Assembly: GCA_902464645.1 (NCBI GenBank)
Contig: CABQKL010000003.1
Coordinates: forward strand, 1-42,972
Origin: an uncultured Collinsella sp.
GTDB taxonomy: Bacteria > Actinomycetota > Coriobacteriia > Coriobacteriales > Coriobacteriaceae
DNA length: 42,972 nucleotides
Direction of reading: 5' to 3'
Each line of letters opens with the position of its first letter. Positions within the stretch are counted from its first letter, which is position 1. The position numbers and the translations under genes are program-made. A model generated the notes under the pieces. That model made no database searches. It saw only the letters and a list, made by a program, of their open reading frames with translations, and was not told the DNA's origin. This document shows, one piece after another, positions 22,845 through 32,110 of this stretch.

Positions 22845-25800
22845 ATGGATATGTTTGAGGACGAGTGCCAGCGCGCCTCGTGGCGTCGTCATGGAGCGAT
22901 TGCCCGTGGCGTAGCCAAGCGCGGTCTGGTGGCGTTCCTGGCTTTTGCCATGGCTTTTGGCACCACGCCGGCGCAACTTTGGGCCGAGGGCGCTGAGGGC
23001 ATTGCCGATGCCGTGGCTCAGGCTACGACGGGTGGCGAGGGCGCGACGGCCGACGAGGGCACTACTGCCGCCGATGCCGGCGCGAACAGTGCGCCGGCGA
23101 GCGCTGCTGACGATGGCGCCGACGCAGATCAGGGCGCAACTGCGAGTTCCGCGAATAGTGCTGACACCGCCGCAGACAACGCAACTGAGTCCGAGAACTC
23201 TGCGGCGGCGCCTGCTGCTTCGGAGCAGAAGAACGCCGTTGCCGCCGCATCCGCCACAACGCTTTCCGGTGAGGCAAAGGTCTTCATTCAGGACGCCAAG
23301 GATAAAGACAACTCGTATTCCACGAAGTCCGGCGCGCTCAATGTGGGTGATACGCTCTGGGCCAATATGTACGATGAGGTCGAGACCGAGGACTACTGGG
23401 GCGACCCTACGACCGAGACCAAATCGGTCGCTAACCCCGGCGCCTGGACCTATACCTGGCTCGCCGGCACGGTCAAGGCCAGCAGTGACGCCGCCGATTA
23501 CACCGAGGTCGTAGGCCACGAGCAGTCGCTCACCATCACTGACGCGATGGAGGGCAAATACTTCATCTGCAAGGTGACGGCAGACGGCAAGGACCACTAC
23601 GGCCCCTCTGTTTCGTACGGCTCGGGCATTAATCCTAACAGCATCCCCGGCCCCGTGCTGGGCGCCGGCCAAATGGAGCTTTACAGCGTCAAGCTGAGTA
23701 GCGACGCGCCGAGCATAGGCGATGCTCTAATGGCGACGCCGTACAAGGATTGGTCGAGCCCCGCGGGCTCCGACGCCAAGGTCACCTACACCTGGTCCGC
23801 ATCTACCTCGCAGTACTCGGGCTTTACCAAGATCGAGGGCGAGACGGGCGCTTCCCTCACGGTGACCGGTGACCTCGAGGGCAAGTACATCAGAGTCGAG
23901 GCTACTGCTGGCGTAAATACGGTGAGCAAGACCACCTCCAACAAGGTCAAACAGGCCGGTGCGGTGGACGTCTACGCGGTTTCGCTCATCAATCCCAAGA
24001 CCAACAACTCCGTGTTCGCGGTTGGCGATACCGCCCAGGCTCGCGCCAAGGAGAAGGGCGCCTCGACGTTTATCGACGCGAGCAAGCTCAACTATCAGTG
24101 GCAGTGCTCTGGCACCAAGAGTGGCAAGTATATCGACATTGCGGGTGCCACGGGTGAGACCCTCGAGCTAACCGATGCTTTGGGCGGCAAGTACCTCAAG
24201 TGCAAGGTGTCTTCGAAGATCGGCTCTTCGAGCACGACCAACTCGACGGGCGCTCTCGTTGCAGCCGCCGGTTCAATTAATGTCTCGAGCGTGACTATGA
24301 GCCCGACTTCGGGCAAAGTCGAGGTTGGCTCCACGATTACGGCGACCGCCAAGGCGGGTTCCACCGACGTTACCACCGATTCGCATGTCACGTGGCAGTG
24401 GTATAAGGGCACCGCGAAATACGCGAGCTCGTGCAACACGCCTATCGAGGGTGAGACCGGTAACACCCTGACGGTGACCGCCGCCCTTAAGGGCTACTAC
24501 GTCGTGGCTAAGGCCAATGGCGGCTATGGCGAGGAGAAGCCCTACTATGCGGCAGGTCCTGTCTCGGTTGCGGGTCAGGTTGAGCTTTACGACGTGCAGT
24601 TTGAGGGCTCTCCTGCCACCAACGGCGTGCACGTGGGCGATAAGCTCAAGACCAAGGTGCGCAAAAAGGACGGCTCGAAGTACAGCTATATCGACCGCAC
24701 CGATAATGTGACCTACCAGTGGCAGTATGCAAATAGCAGTTCGAGCTCCGACTCCGCTTACACCGATATCCCCGGTGCCACCGAGGCCACCTATACCGTT
24801 GACGCCGCCTATGCCGGCAAGTATCTGCGCGTAAAGGTGACGAGCGAAAATACCGTTTTCAGCACGCAGAAGAAGAGCTCCTCCGGCGGCACGCAGTCTG
24901 TTGCTCCGCTTGGCCCCGTGACGCTTAAGGGCCAGTACAAGCTGGCGGGCATTGAGCTTGCCGATAAGAACGTTACGCTGAGCGTGGGTTCAAAGATCAC
25001 ACCGAGCGTGCAGGTTCCGGGTCCTTGGTCGGGCTCGACCAAGGACGTGCCCGATGATGCCGACCTCACCATGGCGTGGTACGCGAGCGAGAACGGTACC
25101 GATTGGACCGAGCTCACCGACGGCGTCGATACGACTGATGGCAGCCTGACTATTACGGATGCGCTTGTCGGCAAGAAGATCAAGGTCACCGCGAGCGCGC
25201 TCGATAACACCGTTGAGTGGGTTTCGCCCGATAGCGTTACCGCGGCGGGGGAGTATAACCTGCTGCGTGTGACCACTGCGCCGCAGATCAATAGCGATTC
25301 GACCCATCTCGTCGCGGGCGATAGCGTTAAGGCGACGGCGCAGGCCAAGCGCGCCGACGGTTCGGCCACTAACGGTATCGACGTCACCGGTCAGGCGACT
25401 GTTGCTTGGTATGCGGCCGACGACGCGAAGGCTCCCGCGGCCGACTGGACGCTTCTGTCCGATATGTCGGGCGCCGAGGCGACGGTCTCGGCATCTGCTG
25501 CTGGCAAGTATCTGAAGGCTGTCGCCACGAGCGGAAGCTCGACGGTCGAGCTCGTCTCCACCAACAAGGTTATCGCCGCAGGCTCGCTTGAGGCTGCAGT
25601 CCAAAAGCTCAACAATGCTAACAAACAGATCGCTGTTGATTACAGCGCCAAGGGCGGCAACGTCAACGATGTTCTGAAGGCGCAGCTTGTCGATCTGGGA
25701 TTTACCGATATCGACGTCAAGATCTCTGAGGGCGGCGTTGCCTTTAATGCAGAGGATGACAAGGCCACGGTCGGTATCTCCGACGCCCAGGATAAGACCA

Positions 25801-28800
25801 ACGGCGATGTGACGTTCTTCTACATCGATCCCAACGATTACACCGGCTACAACATCGACGGCCTGCGCAGCGCCGACGTCGTGTTTGAGCTGTCACGCGG
25901 CGACGAAACCGAATACTATCAGCCCAGCAAGACAGTGCAGGTTGCTTGGGACGAGGCTCGTGTGCAGCAGATGCTCGACGATGCTGCCGAGCAAATTGCC
26001 ATAGGCTACGCTTCGGGCGATTCGGCCGAGTCCGTCACGTCGAATCTCACACTTCCGTACCGCGCGGGCTCCAAGAGCAAGTTCGAGGTTGAATGGAAGA
26101 GTTCCGACGGCGATGTCATTTGGCCTTCCGGTTATGGCTGGGACGACTACACCGGCAAGGTGACGCGCGTTTCGAGCGATCGCGCCGTAACGCTGACCGC
26201 GACCGTTTCGTTTGTGAGCGGTGGCCCGTCTGACGTTAAGGGCGCGCACGACTTCACGGTGACCGTCAAGGGCGATCCCGAGAAGGTCGCCGCCGACAAG
26301 AAGGCACTGCAGGAAAAGGTCGACGCGGCGTTTATTTACAACAACATCAAGTACTCCGGTACCGATGCGGTTGCCAATAAGGACGGCCTGACCGATGACC
26401 TCCAGATGCCGCGCACGAGCACGCTCGGCGTCGACGGAAAATACTATAAGGTCGAGTACTCCGCGAGCACCGATGACGTGACCTTCAACGGCTATAAGGG
26501 CACGGTCTTCCGTCCCGAGGCCGGTAAGAGCGCCGTCTCCACGAAACTCACCTGCACGGTTACGGATAAGAACAACGCTGAGGTCACTGCCACAAAGACG
26601 CTTGACTTCACGGTTGCGCCGCAGGATCAGGCCGACCTCGACAATGAGCTTAAGCTCATGGAGGCCGCCAAGGCGGGCTACGCCGAGGCCATCCTCGACG
26701 GCCAGGACGCCGCCGGCGTGACCGCAAATATGCATGCCTTCCAGAAGGCGTATCTCGACGCCGATGGTAAGCTCGCGTGGAGCTACGACAAGGCGTCTAC
26801 CGACGCTGCGGGCTCGGGCATCGTCCCGGTTGAGCTCGAGGGCTACGACGACATGAGCGGCCAGCAGTGGCGCCTCTTCAAGTCGAGCGACACTGGTGTC
26901 GTCTCTGCGGAGAACCTTCTTGTCACGCAGCCTGAGTACAACACCAAGGTCACCATTACTTCTCGCCTTTCCAGTGAGAAGTACGCGCGTTACGCCAAGC
27001 GCTATCCGGATAATGCCACGTACGCAAAGCTCGCCAACCAGGACGTCTCTGCGACAGTGACCGTGCTTGGAACGAGTGGTCAGGTCGCTCCTGAGGTTAC
27101 AGCAACATGCTCGGTTATCGGCATCGATGCCGATGGCAACCAGCAGACCTGGACCGCCGCCGAGCCGTACACGTTAAAAACGGGGTCTACCGCCGCCGAC
27201 CTCTCTGAGGCGCTCTTCAAGAAGCACGGCCTCACCGCCGATTACGGCATGGGAACCTGGGGCTGGTACCTCAATTCCATCACCTCGCCTGTCGACGCGG
27301 GCCGAACGCTTGGCTATGATTCGCAGACCGGAGCGTACTGGCAGCTCTTCATCAACGGCACGGCCGCATCGGTTGGTGCGGGCGGCTACGTGCTCGAGGC
27401 CGGCGACTCGGTCGTCTGGTGCTACTCCAAGTACGGCGACCCGGCGCCCACCGACCAGCTCTCCGTGAGCTGCGAGGTTGTTGGCCAGGCTAAGGACGGT
27501 AGCCAGCAGACCTGGGCTCAGCCCACGACTATCCAAGTGAAGGAGGGCTCGACCGCGGCTGAGCTCTCTGAGCAGGTGTTCAAGCAGGCTGGCATTGGCG
27601 CCGACACCGGGACGGGCTCCTACGGCTGGTACCTCAACTCGCTCACCTCTCCGTTTGATGAGGACGTAAAGCTCTCGACCGAAAAGGTTGACGCTTCCAC
27701 TTGGAATTACTGGCAGTTCTTTGTCAACGGCAAGCTCGCAAATGTGGGCGCCGGTAACTACACGCTCAAGGCCGGTGACAAAGTTTCCTGGGTCTACGGC
27801 TCTGACGGTACTATGCCTGGGCAGACAAAGGCTTCCCTGCAGATTATCGGTGTTGACAGCGGCGGTAATGTTCAGACGTGGGCGCCTGCAGCTGACTACA
27901 CCATGGTTGATACCGCGACCGTGGCTGATGCGACTGAACTTGCCTTCAAGCAGAGTGGCATCTCTGCGGATTATGGTACGGGTGCATGGGGCTGGTTCCT
28001 CAACTCAATTACATCGCCGTTTGATGGGCGAACGCTCGCTTGGGACTCCACGACTGGGGCTTACTGGAAGCTCTTTATCGATGGCAAGCCTTCCGATTTG
28101 GGCGCGGGCGGCGTCCAGCTGAAGGACGCGAAGTCTATCGCCTGGGTCTATACGGCTGGCGACAAGCTGCCTGACCCCGATGCCCTCACGACCGACCCCA
28201 ACGCGCCTAAGTCTAACTTCGACTCTGCCTGGCCTGCGTTTGCCGGCGGCAAAGTCAATGGCTCGGTTGCCGAAGTGCCGACTCCGTCTGGTGCGGCTGA
28301 ATCTGCGTGGGATGAGCCCGCGGATATCAAGGGCGATGCAAAAGGCGTTTCGGACTTGCTCATTATCGACGGTAATATTTGCGCGGTTAAGGGCAACCGC
28401 ATTGTGCTCATAGATTCTGAAACCGGAAAGAAGGAGCTTGCGAGCTGCTCTATTGGCGCGAACATTGGCTACTTCTGCCGTCCCGCCTATAAAGACGGCT
28501 ATCTGGTTGTTCCTTTTGAGGACGGCTCGCTCGGCATTTTTGTTCTGGACAAGAAGGATGGGCAGTACTCGATAGCCTGTCGATACAAGACCCCTTCGCT
28601 CGGGATCAAAGATACCCAAGCTCTCACGTCCGTGACCATCTCCGGCGGCAAGGCCTACGCAGGCTTCACTGTTGTCGACGGTTCAGAAGGTGCGCTCGTG
28701 TGCGTTGACCTGGCTTCCGGCAAAGTGGACTGGACAACAGACAAAAAGAAGTCCGAGACCAACGAGAACGAGGGCTACTACTGGGCGGGCGCTGCGGCCT

Positions 28801-29978
28801 CCGGTGACGACATCATCATCGGTAACGAGTCCGGTAAGGTTGCCCTCATTGATGGCTCCAACGGCAAAGAGCTCTCGAGCGTAAGCGTAGGCACGCCCGT
28901 TCGCTCCGGCATCATTGCCGTCGAGGTTGGCGAGAACGGCGACGGCACGTATCTCGCGGTCTCCCGCGATAACGGAACGCTCTACAAGATTCGTCGCAGC
29001 GGGGACAAGCTGACCCTCGAGGGCAAGCCCGTTGCCTTCGCTGCCATCTCCACCTCTACGCCGGCAGTGAGCAACGGCCTGGCGTATGTCTGTGGCATGG
29101 ACATCGAGGGTTACGGAACGCTCTCTGTCATCGATCTGAGCACTATGAGCGTTAAAAAGAGCATCCGCGCAGACAAGGGCGAGTCCAAGAGTACCCCACT
29201 CGTCTCGGTTCAAGGTAACGACACGTACGTGTACTTCACCTGCAACGCTCTGCCCGGTGGCGTTTACGCTTATAAACTGGGCGACGATGCGGCGCAAATG
29301 ATATTCACGCCCGACGCAAAGTATCGTGAATACTGCACCGCTTCTATCATCTGTGATGAGAAGGGCAACCTGTACTACGCCAATGACTCGGGACGTCTCT
29401 TTAAGCTAGCGGGTGCCGAGTCCTGGAGAGTTGCGTTCGATGCACAGGGCGGTTCGTACGTCGCACCGCGCTATGTTGCCAAGAACAAGATGGTTTCCGA
29501 GCCGGCCGCCCCTACCCGCGACGGATATACGTTCCTCGGCTGGTACACTGCCGAAGGCGAGAAGTGGGACTTCGCCAAGGACGTCGTGACGGCCGATATG
29601 ACGCTCTACGCCAAGTGGATCAAGAATGCCGTTAACCCTGGCGGTAGCGGTGGCTCTGGCTCCAATGGCGGCTCGGGTAATGCCGGTGCTGGTTCTGGCT
29701 CCGGTAACGGCACAAACGGCCAGCAGAGCGGCGGCGCTGTTTCGCCTGGGCAGAAGCCTGTGTCGTCGACCACGACCGAGACCAAAACCAAGGACGGCAA
29801 GGATTCCAAGAAGGATTCCGACAAGTCCGACAAGAAGGACAGCAAGAAGTCTGATAAGAAGTCCGCTGAGGCTCCTGTGCAGCAGTCTGGCTTCAATCCG
29901 CTCGCCATCGCTGGCGTGGCGGCCGGCGTGATCGGTCTCGCCGTCATCGGCGTGTTCGTATTCACCAAGCGTCGGTAG
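22845..29978 (+). CDS. Giant surface protein: Ig-like repeats, three DUF4430 domains, beta-propeller, membrane anchor
   Basis: 2,377 residues. The signal peptide (RGLVAFLAFAMAFG) is cleaved near AQLWA at 47. An Ala/Thr/Asp-rich linker runs to 140. About seven Ig-like repeats of 95-115 residues (140-915) share YTWxA... and GKYLKC-type endings. Three regions resembling atrophied bacterial Ig domains cover about 1036-1410. Three DUF4430 (transcobalamin C-terminal-like) domains lie near 1419-1533, 1539-1656 and 1662-1774, each with a GWYLNSITSP-like block and a YWQLFINGT-like block. A PQQ-type beta-propeller (about 1791-2194), an InlB/Flg_new repeat, a Lys/Asp/Ser stalk and a C-terminal membrane helix with KRR follow; no LPxTG. 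AGGAG precedes the ATG. An in-frame ATG at 22764 is an alternative start. Cobalamin riboswitch control points to surface corrinoid binding. Confidence 0.9.
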   Translation: MDMFEDECQRASWRRHGAIARGVAKRGLVAFLAFAMAFGTTPAQLWAEGAEGIADAVAQATTGGEGATADEGTTAADAGANSAPASAADDGADADQGATASSANSADTAADNATESENSAAAPAASEQKNAVAAASATTLSGEAKVFIQDAKDKDNSYSTKSGALNVGDTLWANMYDEVETEDYWGDPTTETKSVANPGAWTYTWLAGTVKASSDAADYTEVVGHEQSLTITDAMEGKYFICKVTADGKDHYGPSVSYGSGINPNSIPGPVLGAGQMELYSVKLSSDAPSIGDALMATPYKDWSSPAGSDAKVTYTWSASTSQYSGFTKIEGETGASLTVTGDLEGKYIRVEATAGVNTVSKTTSNKVKQAGAVDVYAVSLINPKTNNSVFAVGDTAQARAKEKGASTFIDASKLNYQWQCSGTKSGKYIDIAGATGETLELTDALGGKYLKCKVSSKIGSSSTTNSTGALVAAAGSINVSSVTMSPTSGKVEVGSTITATAKAGSTDVTTDSHVTWQWYKGTAKYASSCNTPIEGETGNTLTVTAALKGYYVVAKANGGYGEEKPYYAAGPVSVAGQVELYDVQFEGSPATNGVHVGDKLKTKVRKKDGSKYSYIDRTDNVTYQWQYANSSSSSDSAYTDIPGATEATYTVDAAYAGKYLRVKVTSENTVFSTQKKSSSGGTQSVAPLGPVTLKGQYKLAGIELADKNVTLSVGSKITPSVQVPGPWSGSTKDVPDDADLTMAWYASENGTDWTELTDGVDTTDGSLTITDALVGKKIKVTASALDNTVEWVSPDSVTAAGEYNLLRVTTAPQINSDSTHLVAGDSVKATAQAKRADGSATNGIDVTGQATVAWYAADDAKAPAADWTLLSDMSGAEATVSASAAGKYLKAVATSGSSTVELVSTNKVIAAGSLEAAVQKLNNANKQIAVDYSAKGGNVNDVLKAQLVDLGFTDIDVKISEGGVAFNAEDDKATVGISDAQDKTNGDVTFFYIDPNDYTGYNIDGLRSADVVFELSRGDETEYYQPSKTVQVAWDEARVQQMLDDAAEQIAIGYASGDSAESVTSNLTLPYRAGSKSKFEVEWKSSDGDVIWPSGYGWDDYTGKVTRVSSDRAVTLTATVSFVSGGPSDVKGAHDFTVTVKGDPEKVAADKKALQEKVDAAFIYNNIKYSGTDAVANKDGLTDDLQMPRTSTLGVDGKYYKVEYSASTDDVTFNGYKGTVFRPEAGKSAVSTKLTCTVTDKNNAEVTATKTLDFTVAPQDQADLDNELKLMEAAKAGYAEAILDGQDAAGVTANMHAFQKAYLDADGKLAWSYDKASTDAAGSGIVPVELEGYDDMSGQQWRLFKSSDTGVVSAENLLVTQPEYNTKVTITSRLSSEKYARYAKRYPDNATYAKLANQDVSATVTVLGTSGQVAPEVTATCSVIGIDADGNQQTWTAAEPYTLKTGSTAADLSEALFKKHGLTADYGMGTWGWYLNSITSPVDAGRTLGYDSQTGAYWQLFINGTAASVGAGGYVLEAGDSVVWCYSKYGDPAPTDQLSVSCEVVGQAKDGSQQTWAQPTTIQVKEGSTAAELSEQVFKQAGIGADTGTGSYGWYLNSLTSPFDEDVKLSTEKVDASTWNYWQFFVNGKLANVGAGNYTLKAGDKVSWVYGSDGTMPGQTKASLQIIGVDSGGNVQTWAPAADYTMVDTATVADATELAFKQSGISADYGTGAWGWFLNSITSPFDGRTLAWDSTTGAYWKLFIDGKPSDLGAGGVQLKDAKSIAWVYTAGDKLPDPDALTTDPNAPKSNFDSAWPAFAGGKVNGSVAEVPTPSGAAESAWDEPADIKGDAKGVSDLLIIDGNICAVKGNRIVLIDSETGKKELASCSIGANIGYFCRPAYKDGYLVVPFEDGSLGIFVLDKKDGQYSIACRYKTPSLGIKDTQALTSVTISGGKAYAGFTVVDGSEGALVCVDLASGKVDWTTDKKKSETNENEGYYWAGAAASGDDIIIGNESGKVALIDGSNGKELSSVSVGTPVRSGIIAVEVGENGDGTYLAVSRDNGTLYKIRRSGDKLTLEGKPVAFAAISTSTPAVSNGLAYVCGMDIEGYGTLSVIDLSTMSVKKSIRADKGESKSTPLVSVQGNDTYVYFTCNALPGGVYAYKLGDDAAQMIFTPDAKYREYCTASIICDEKGNLYYANDSGRLFKLAGAESWRVAFDAQGGSYVAPRYVAKNKMVSEPAAPTRDGYTFLGWYTAEGEKWDFAKDVVTADMTLYAKWIKNAVNPGGSGGSGSNGGSGNAGAGSGSGNGTNGQQSGGAVSPGQKPVSSTTTETKTKDGKDSKKDSDKSDKKDSKKSDKKSAEAPVQQSGFNPLAIAGVAAGVIGLAVIGVFVFTKRR

Positions 29979-29987
29979 GTGAGGACT

Positions 29988-30848
29988 GTGTCCAATAAAC
30001 CTCAGGACGCCGACTCCAAGCAGCCCGACTCGTCGTTCATTCAACTCGACGATGCAAAGAAAAAGGGCGCCGCCTCGGCGGCGTCCGCCTCTCGGCGCAG
30101 GACGCTGCTTGGCGCTCTGACGGCCGTCTGCATCGTCTTGATCGTTGTGTCGCTGGGTTTTGTCCAACCTTCTTCCAGCGGTGCATGGTCCATCGATTGG
30201 ATCGCTCAGGCTGTGACAGGGGAGAGCGTCGTTGCCAAGGATGCGTCGGTTTCCGGCTCGATTACCGCTTCGGGCAAGGCTGCGCCCAAGGACTCCAAAT
30301 CTTCGGACAATGCGAAGGACGGGTCGAAGGACTCAAAAAAGGATTCGAAGGAGAAGAAGTCCGAAAGCAAGGACGGCAAGACGTCCAACAACGCATCTGC
30401 TGGACAGGGCTCTGAATCCACCGGTGGATCGAGTTCTTCTGACGGCTCTTCTTCGGGCGGCGGCTCGGTGTCTGGCGGTGGGTCTGCATCCAACGGCGGC
30501 AGCGCCTCTGCGGGCAATCAGGGCGGCTCGCAGCAGCATGGCTATGTCACAGTGACGGTCTCGGTAACTTCGAGCGCCGTGGGCAATCCTGTCTCGTCTG
30601 GCGGCACGTTCACCTTTAACGAGGGCGCCACGGTCTACGATGCCCTGTGCGCTCTGGGCCTTTCCGTGAATGCGCATGGTTCGCCGTATGGCACGTATGT
30701 CGCAGCTATCGGCGGCTTGGCTGAGAAGGAGCACGGCAGCACGAGCGGCTGGATGTATTCCGTCAACGGCGTACCGCCCAAAATGGCTTGCAGCAGTTAC
30801 GTTCTTTCCAATGGCGACAGCGTAGTCTGGTATTACGTAACGGGCTAG
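29988..30848 (+). CDS. Membrane-anchored DUF4430 domain protein
   Basis: About 286 residues. A cytoplasmic N-terminus of about 35 residues is followed by one membrane helix (LLGALTAVCIVLIVVSLGFV), a long Lys/Ser/Asp then Gly/Ser linker, and a C-terminal DUF4430 domain of about 105 residues. The domain carries GATVYDALCALGLSV, SGWMYSVNGVPPKMACSSY and LSNGDSVVWYYVTG, the standard last strands of this fold. The gene starts within ten bases of the previous stop, so it shares the riboswitch-controlled transcript. I chose the GTG at 29988, with AGGT seven bases before it; a GTG at 29979 is possible. It could receive ligand from the giant protein at the membrane. Confidence 0.88.
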   Translation: MSNKPQDADSKQPDSSFIQLDDAKKKGAASAASASRRRTLLGALTAVCIVLIVVSLGFVQPSSSGAWSIDWIAQAVTGESVVAKDASVSGSITASGKAAPKDSKSSDNAKDGSKDSKKDSKEKKSESKDGKTSNNASAGQGSESTGGSSSSDGSSSGGGSVSGGGSASNGGSASAGNQGGSQQHGYVTVTVSVTSSAVGNPVSSGGTFTFNEGATVYDALCALGLSVNAHGSPYGTYVAAIGGLAEKEHGSTSGWMYSVNGVPPKMACSSYVLSNGDSVVWYYVTG

Positions 30849-30868
30849 ATACCTCGACATAACGCGCC

Positions 30869-30908
30869 AAACGGGCGGTTCGGACAAACATCCGGGCCGC
30901 CCGTTTTT
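30869..30908 (+). terminator. Terminator of the cobalamin-regulated operon
   Basis: A 16-base arm at 30869-30884 pairs with 30891-30906 (AAACGGGCGG with CCGCCCGTTT, and CGGA with TCCG, around a small mismatch), and the T-run 30904-30908 follows. Confidence 0.9.
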
Positions 30909-30947
30909 CATGCGTAGAGGACTGGGTCGCCGGGTCTCTCGGCAAAC

Positions 30948-30981
30948 AAAAAAACCGGTTGGAACGAGAATTCCAACCGGT
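30948..30981 (-). terminator. Terminator of the first GtrA gene
   Basis: A perfect 11-base inverted repeat (ACCGGTTGGAA at 30954-30964, complement at 30971-30981), followed on the minus strand by seven T residues. Confidence 0.88.
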
Positions 30982-31008
30982 GATACCTTCAAGCTAATGT
31001 CGAGCAAA

Positions 31009-31416
31009 CTACGACTGCGCGCCCTCGAGGAAGAAGCGACGGCTAAAGTAGTTATACCAGGTGACCAGGAACGTGGCGATGGCCTTCATGGCCTGGTAGC
31101 CGATGCTCAAAAACGTGACGCCCACAAACATGTACAGGTCGTTGAGACCCAGACCAATCACCGACAGGATGGTGAAGATCGTAAACTCGCGCTTGCGGCT
31201 CATGCCCTCGCGATGGTCGAACACGTACTTCATGCTGAGCCAGTAGTTAACCACGACGGACGTGGTAAACGAGATCGTGGTGCTCATCAAAAAGTCGAGG
31301 TGGAACAGCTCGACGAGCGCAATGAGCATGCCCCAGTCGATACCAAAGGAGATAAGACCCACGACAGCGAACTTGAGGAACTGCTTAGTATGAGGTTGTG
31401 CCAGTGCCTTGCGCAC
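31009..31416 (-). CDS. GtrA family membrane protein
   Basis: Small protein of about 135 residues with four membrane helices (FLKFAVVGLISFGIDWGMLI, then ISFTTSVVVNYWLSMKYVF, and two more). GtrA proteins are thought to help flip polyprenyl-linked sugars for cell-surface glycan or wall modification. FSRRFFLEG near the end is typical. The frame is open to 31497, but there is no good start there. The GTG at 31416 makes the N-terminus line up with the paralogue downstream in this list (VRKALAQPHTKQFLKF against MQKLLAQIMKFGVV), so I chose it. It lies 220 bases downstream of that paralogue on the same strand. Confidence 0.85.
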   Translation of the reverse strand: MRKALAQPHTKQFLKFAVVGLISFGIDWGMLIALVELFHLDFLMSTTISFTTSVVVNYWLSMKYVFDHREGMSRKREFTIFTILSVIGLGLNDLYMFVGVTFLSIGYQAMKAIATFLVTWYNYFSRRFFLEGAQS

Positions 31417-31569
31417 GTAATCACATCCAATGCGTTGATGAATCGAGCAACGAGATACTTTAGGGCTTTTGCATGGGAAACGTAAGGTCTTTGGCAAGAA
31501 CTATACGAACTCGCCAAATATTCAAGAGGTAATCCGCAAACGTTGCAAATCTTACCGTAAACGAGCAAG

Positions 31570-31613
31570 GCCCACGAACAACGCAGCGCTCGACGTGCGT
31601 CATCCGTGGGCCC
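31570..31613 (-). terminator. Hairpin between the two GtrA genes
   Basis: GGCCCACG (31570-31577) and CGTGGGCC (31606-31613) pair across a 28-base spacer. The minus-strand tail TTGCTCGTTT is weakly T-rich. Confidence 0.4.
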
Positions 31614-31636
31614 CGTAGTGCAACGGGGAGGCCAGG

Positions 31637-32032
31637 CTACTTGGTCTCGTCGCCCTCCAGGAAGATCTTTCGGGTCACAAAGTTGTAGACCATAACAAGC
31701 GCGGTGGCGCAAATCTTGGCGATATTGGCCTCGAGCCCCAGGCCGGCGTTGAGCGCCAGCACGATACCGTCGTTGAGTGCCAAGCCAATAACGGACAACA
31801 CGACAAAGATGATGAACTCGCGGAGGCGGCTCATGCCCTCCTTGTGTGCAAATACGTACTTCATGCTCGCGACGTAGTTAAAGATGAGCGAGACGATAAA
31901 GCCACTGGTGTTGGCGATCAGGATATTGAGGCCCAGGCCGTAGTGGAGCAGATTCATGATGCCAAAGTCGATGACGGTGGCAATGACGCCGACGACGCCA
32001 AACTTCATGATCTGCGCAAGGAGCTTTTGCAT
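31637..32032 (-). CDS. GtrA family membrane protein, paralogue
   Basis: The product has 131 residues beginning MQKLLAQIMKFGVVGVIATV, with four membrane helices and the ending TRKIFLEGDETK. It shares blocks with the other GtrA gene (NYVASMKYVFAHKEGMSRLR against NYWLSMKYVFDHREGMSRKR), so the pair arose by duplication. The ATG at 32032 is chosen because AAGGCAGG lies just upstream and the protein then begins at the first helix. No glycosyltransferase gene is adjacent, so the partner must be elsewhere. Confidence 0.88.
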   Translation of the reverse strand: MQKLLAQIMKFGVVGVIATVIDFGIMNLLHYGLGLNILIANTSGFIVSLIFNYVASMKYVFAHKEGMSRLREFIIFVVLSVIGLALNDGIVLALNAGLGLEANIAKICATALVMVYNFVTRKIFLEGDETK

Positions 32033-32110
32033 GGTACCTGCCTTAGGGTGGCGCCGGGGCGCCGTGGGGATGACAAACTCAGCAAGTTTAGCCAATCCGC
32101 GCAGGCGGGG

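Noticed and set aside
22527..23672. Minus-strand open frame across the riboswitch and the start of the giant gene
   Set aside because: It covers a structured RNA on the other strand and has Arg/Gly-rich filler composition.
23262..25590. Direct DNA repeats or CRISPR-like array in the giant gene
   Set aside because: The repetition is at protein level (Ig-like domains of about 100 residues with divergent codons); there are no short identical repeats with uniform spacers.
29870..29978. LPxTG sortase signal at the end of the giant surface protein
   Set aside because: The C-terminus has a hydrophobic helix and KRR, but no LPxTG-like motif precedes it, so a membrane anchor is the safer call.
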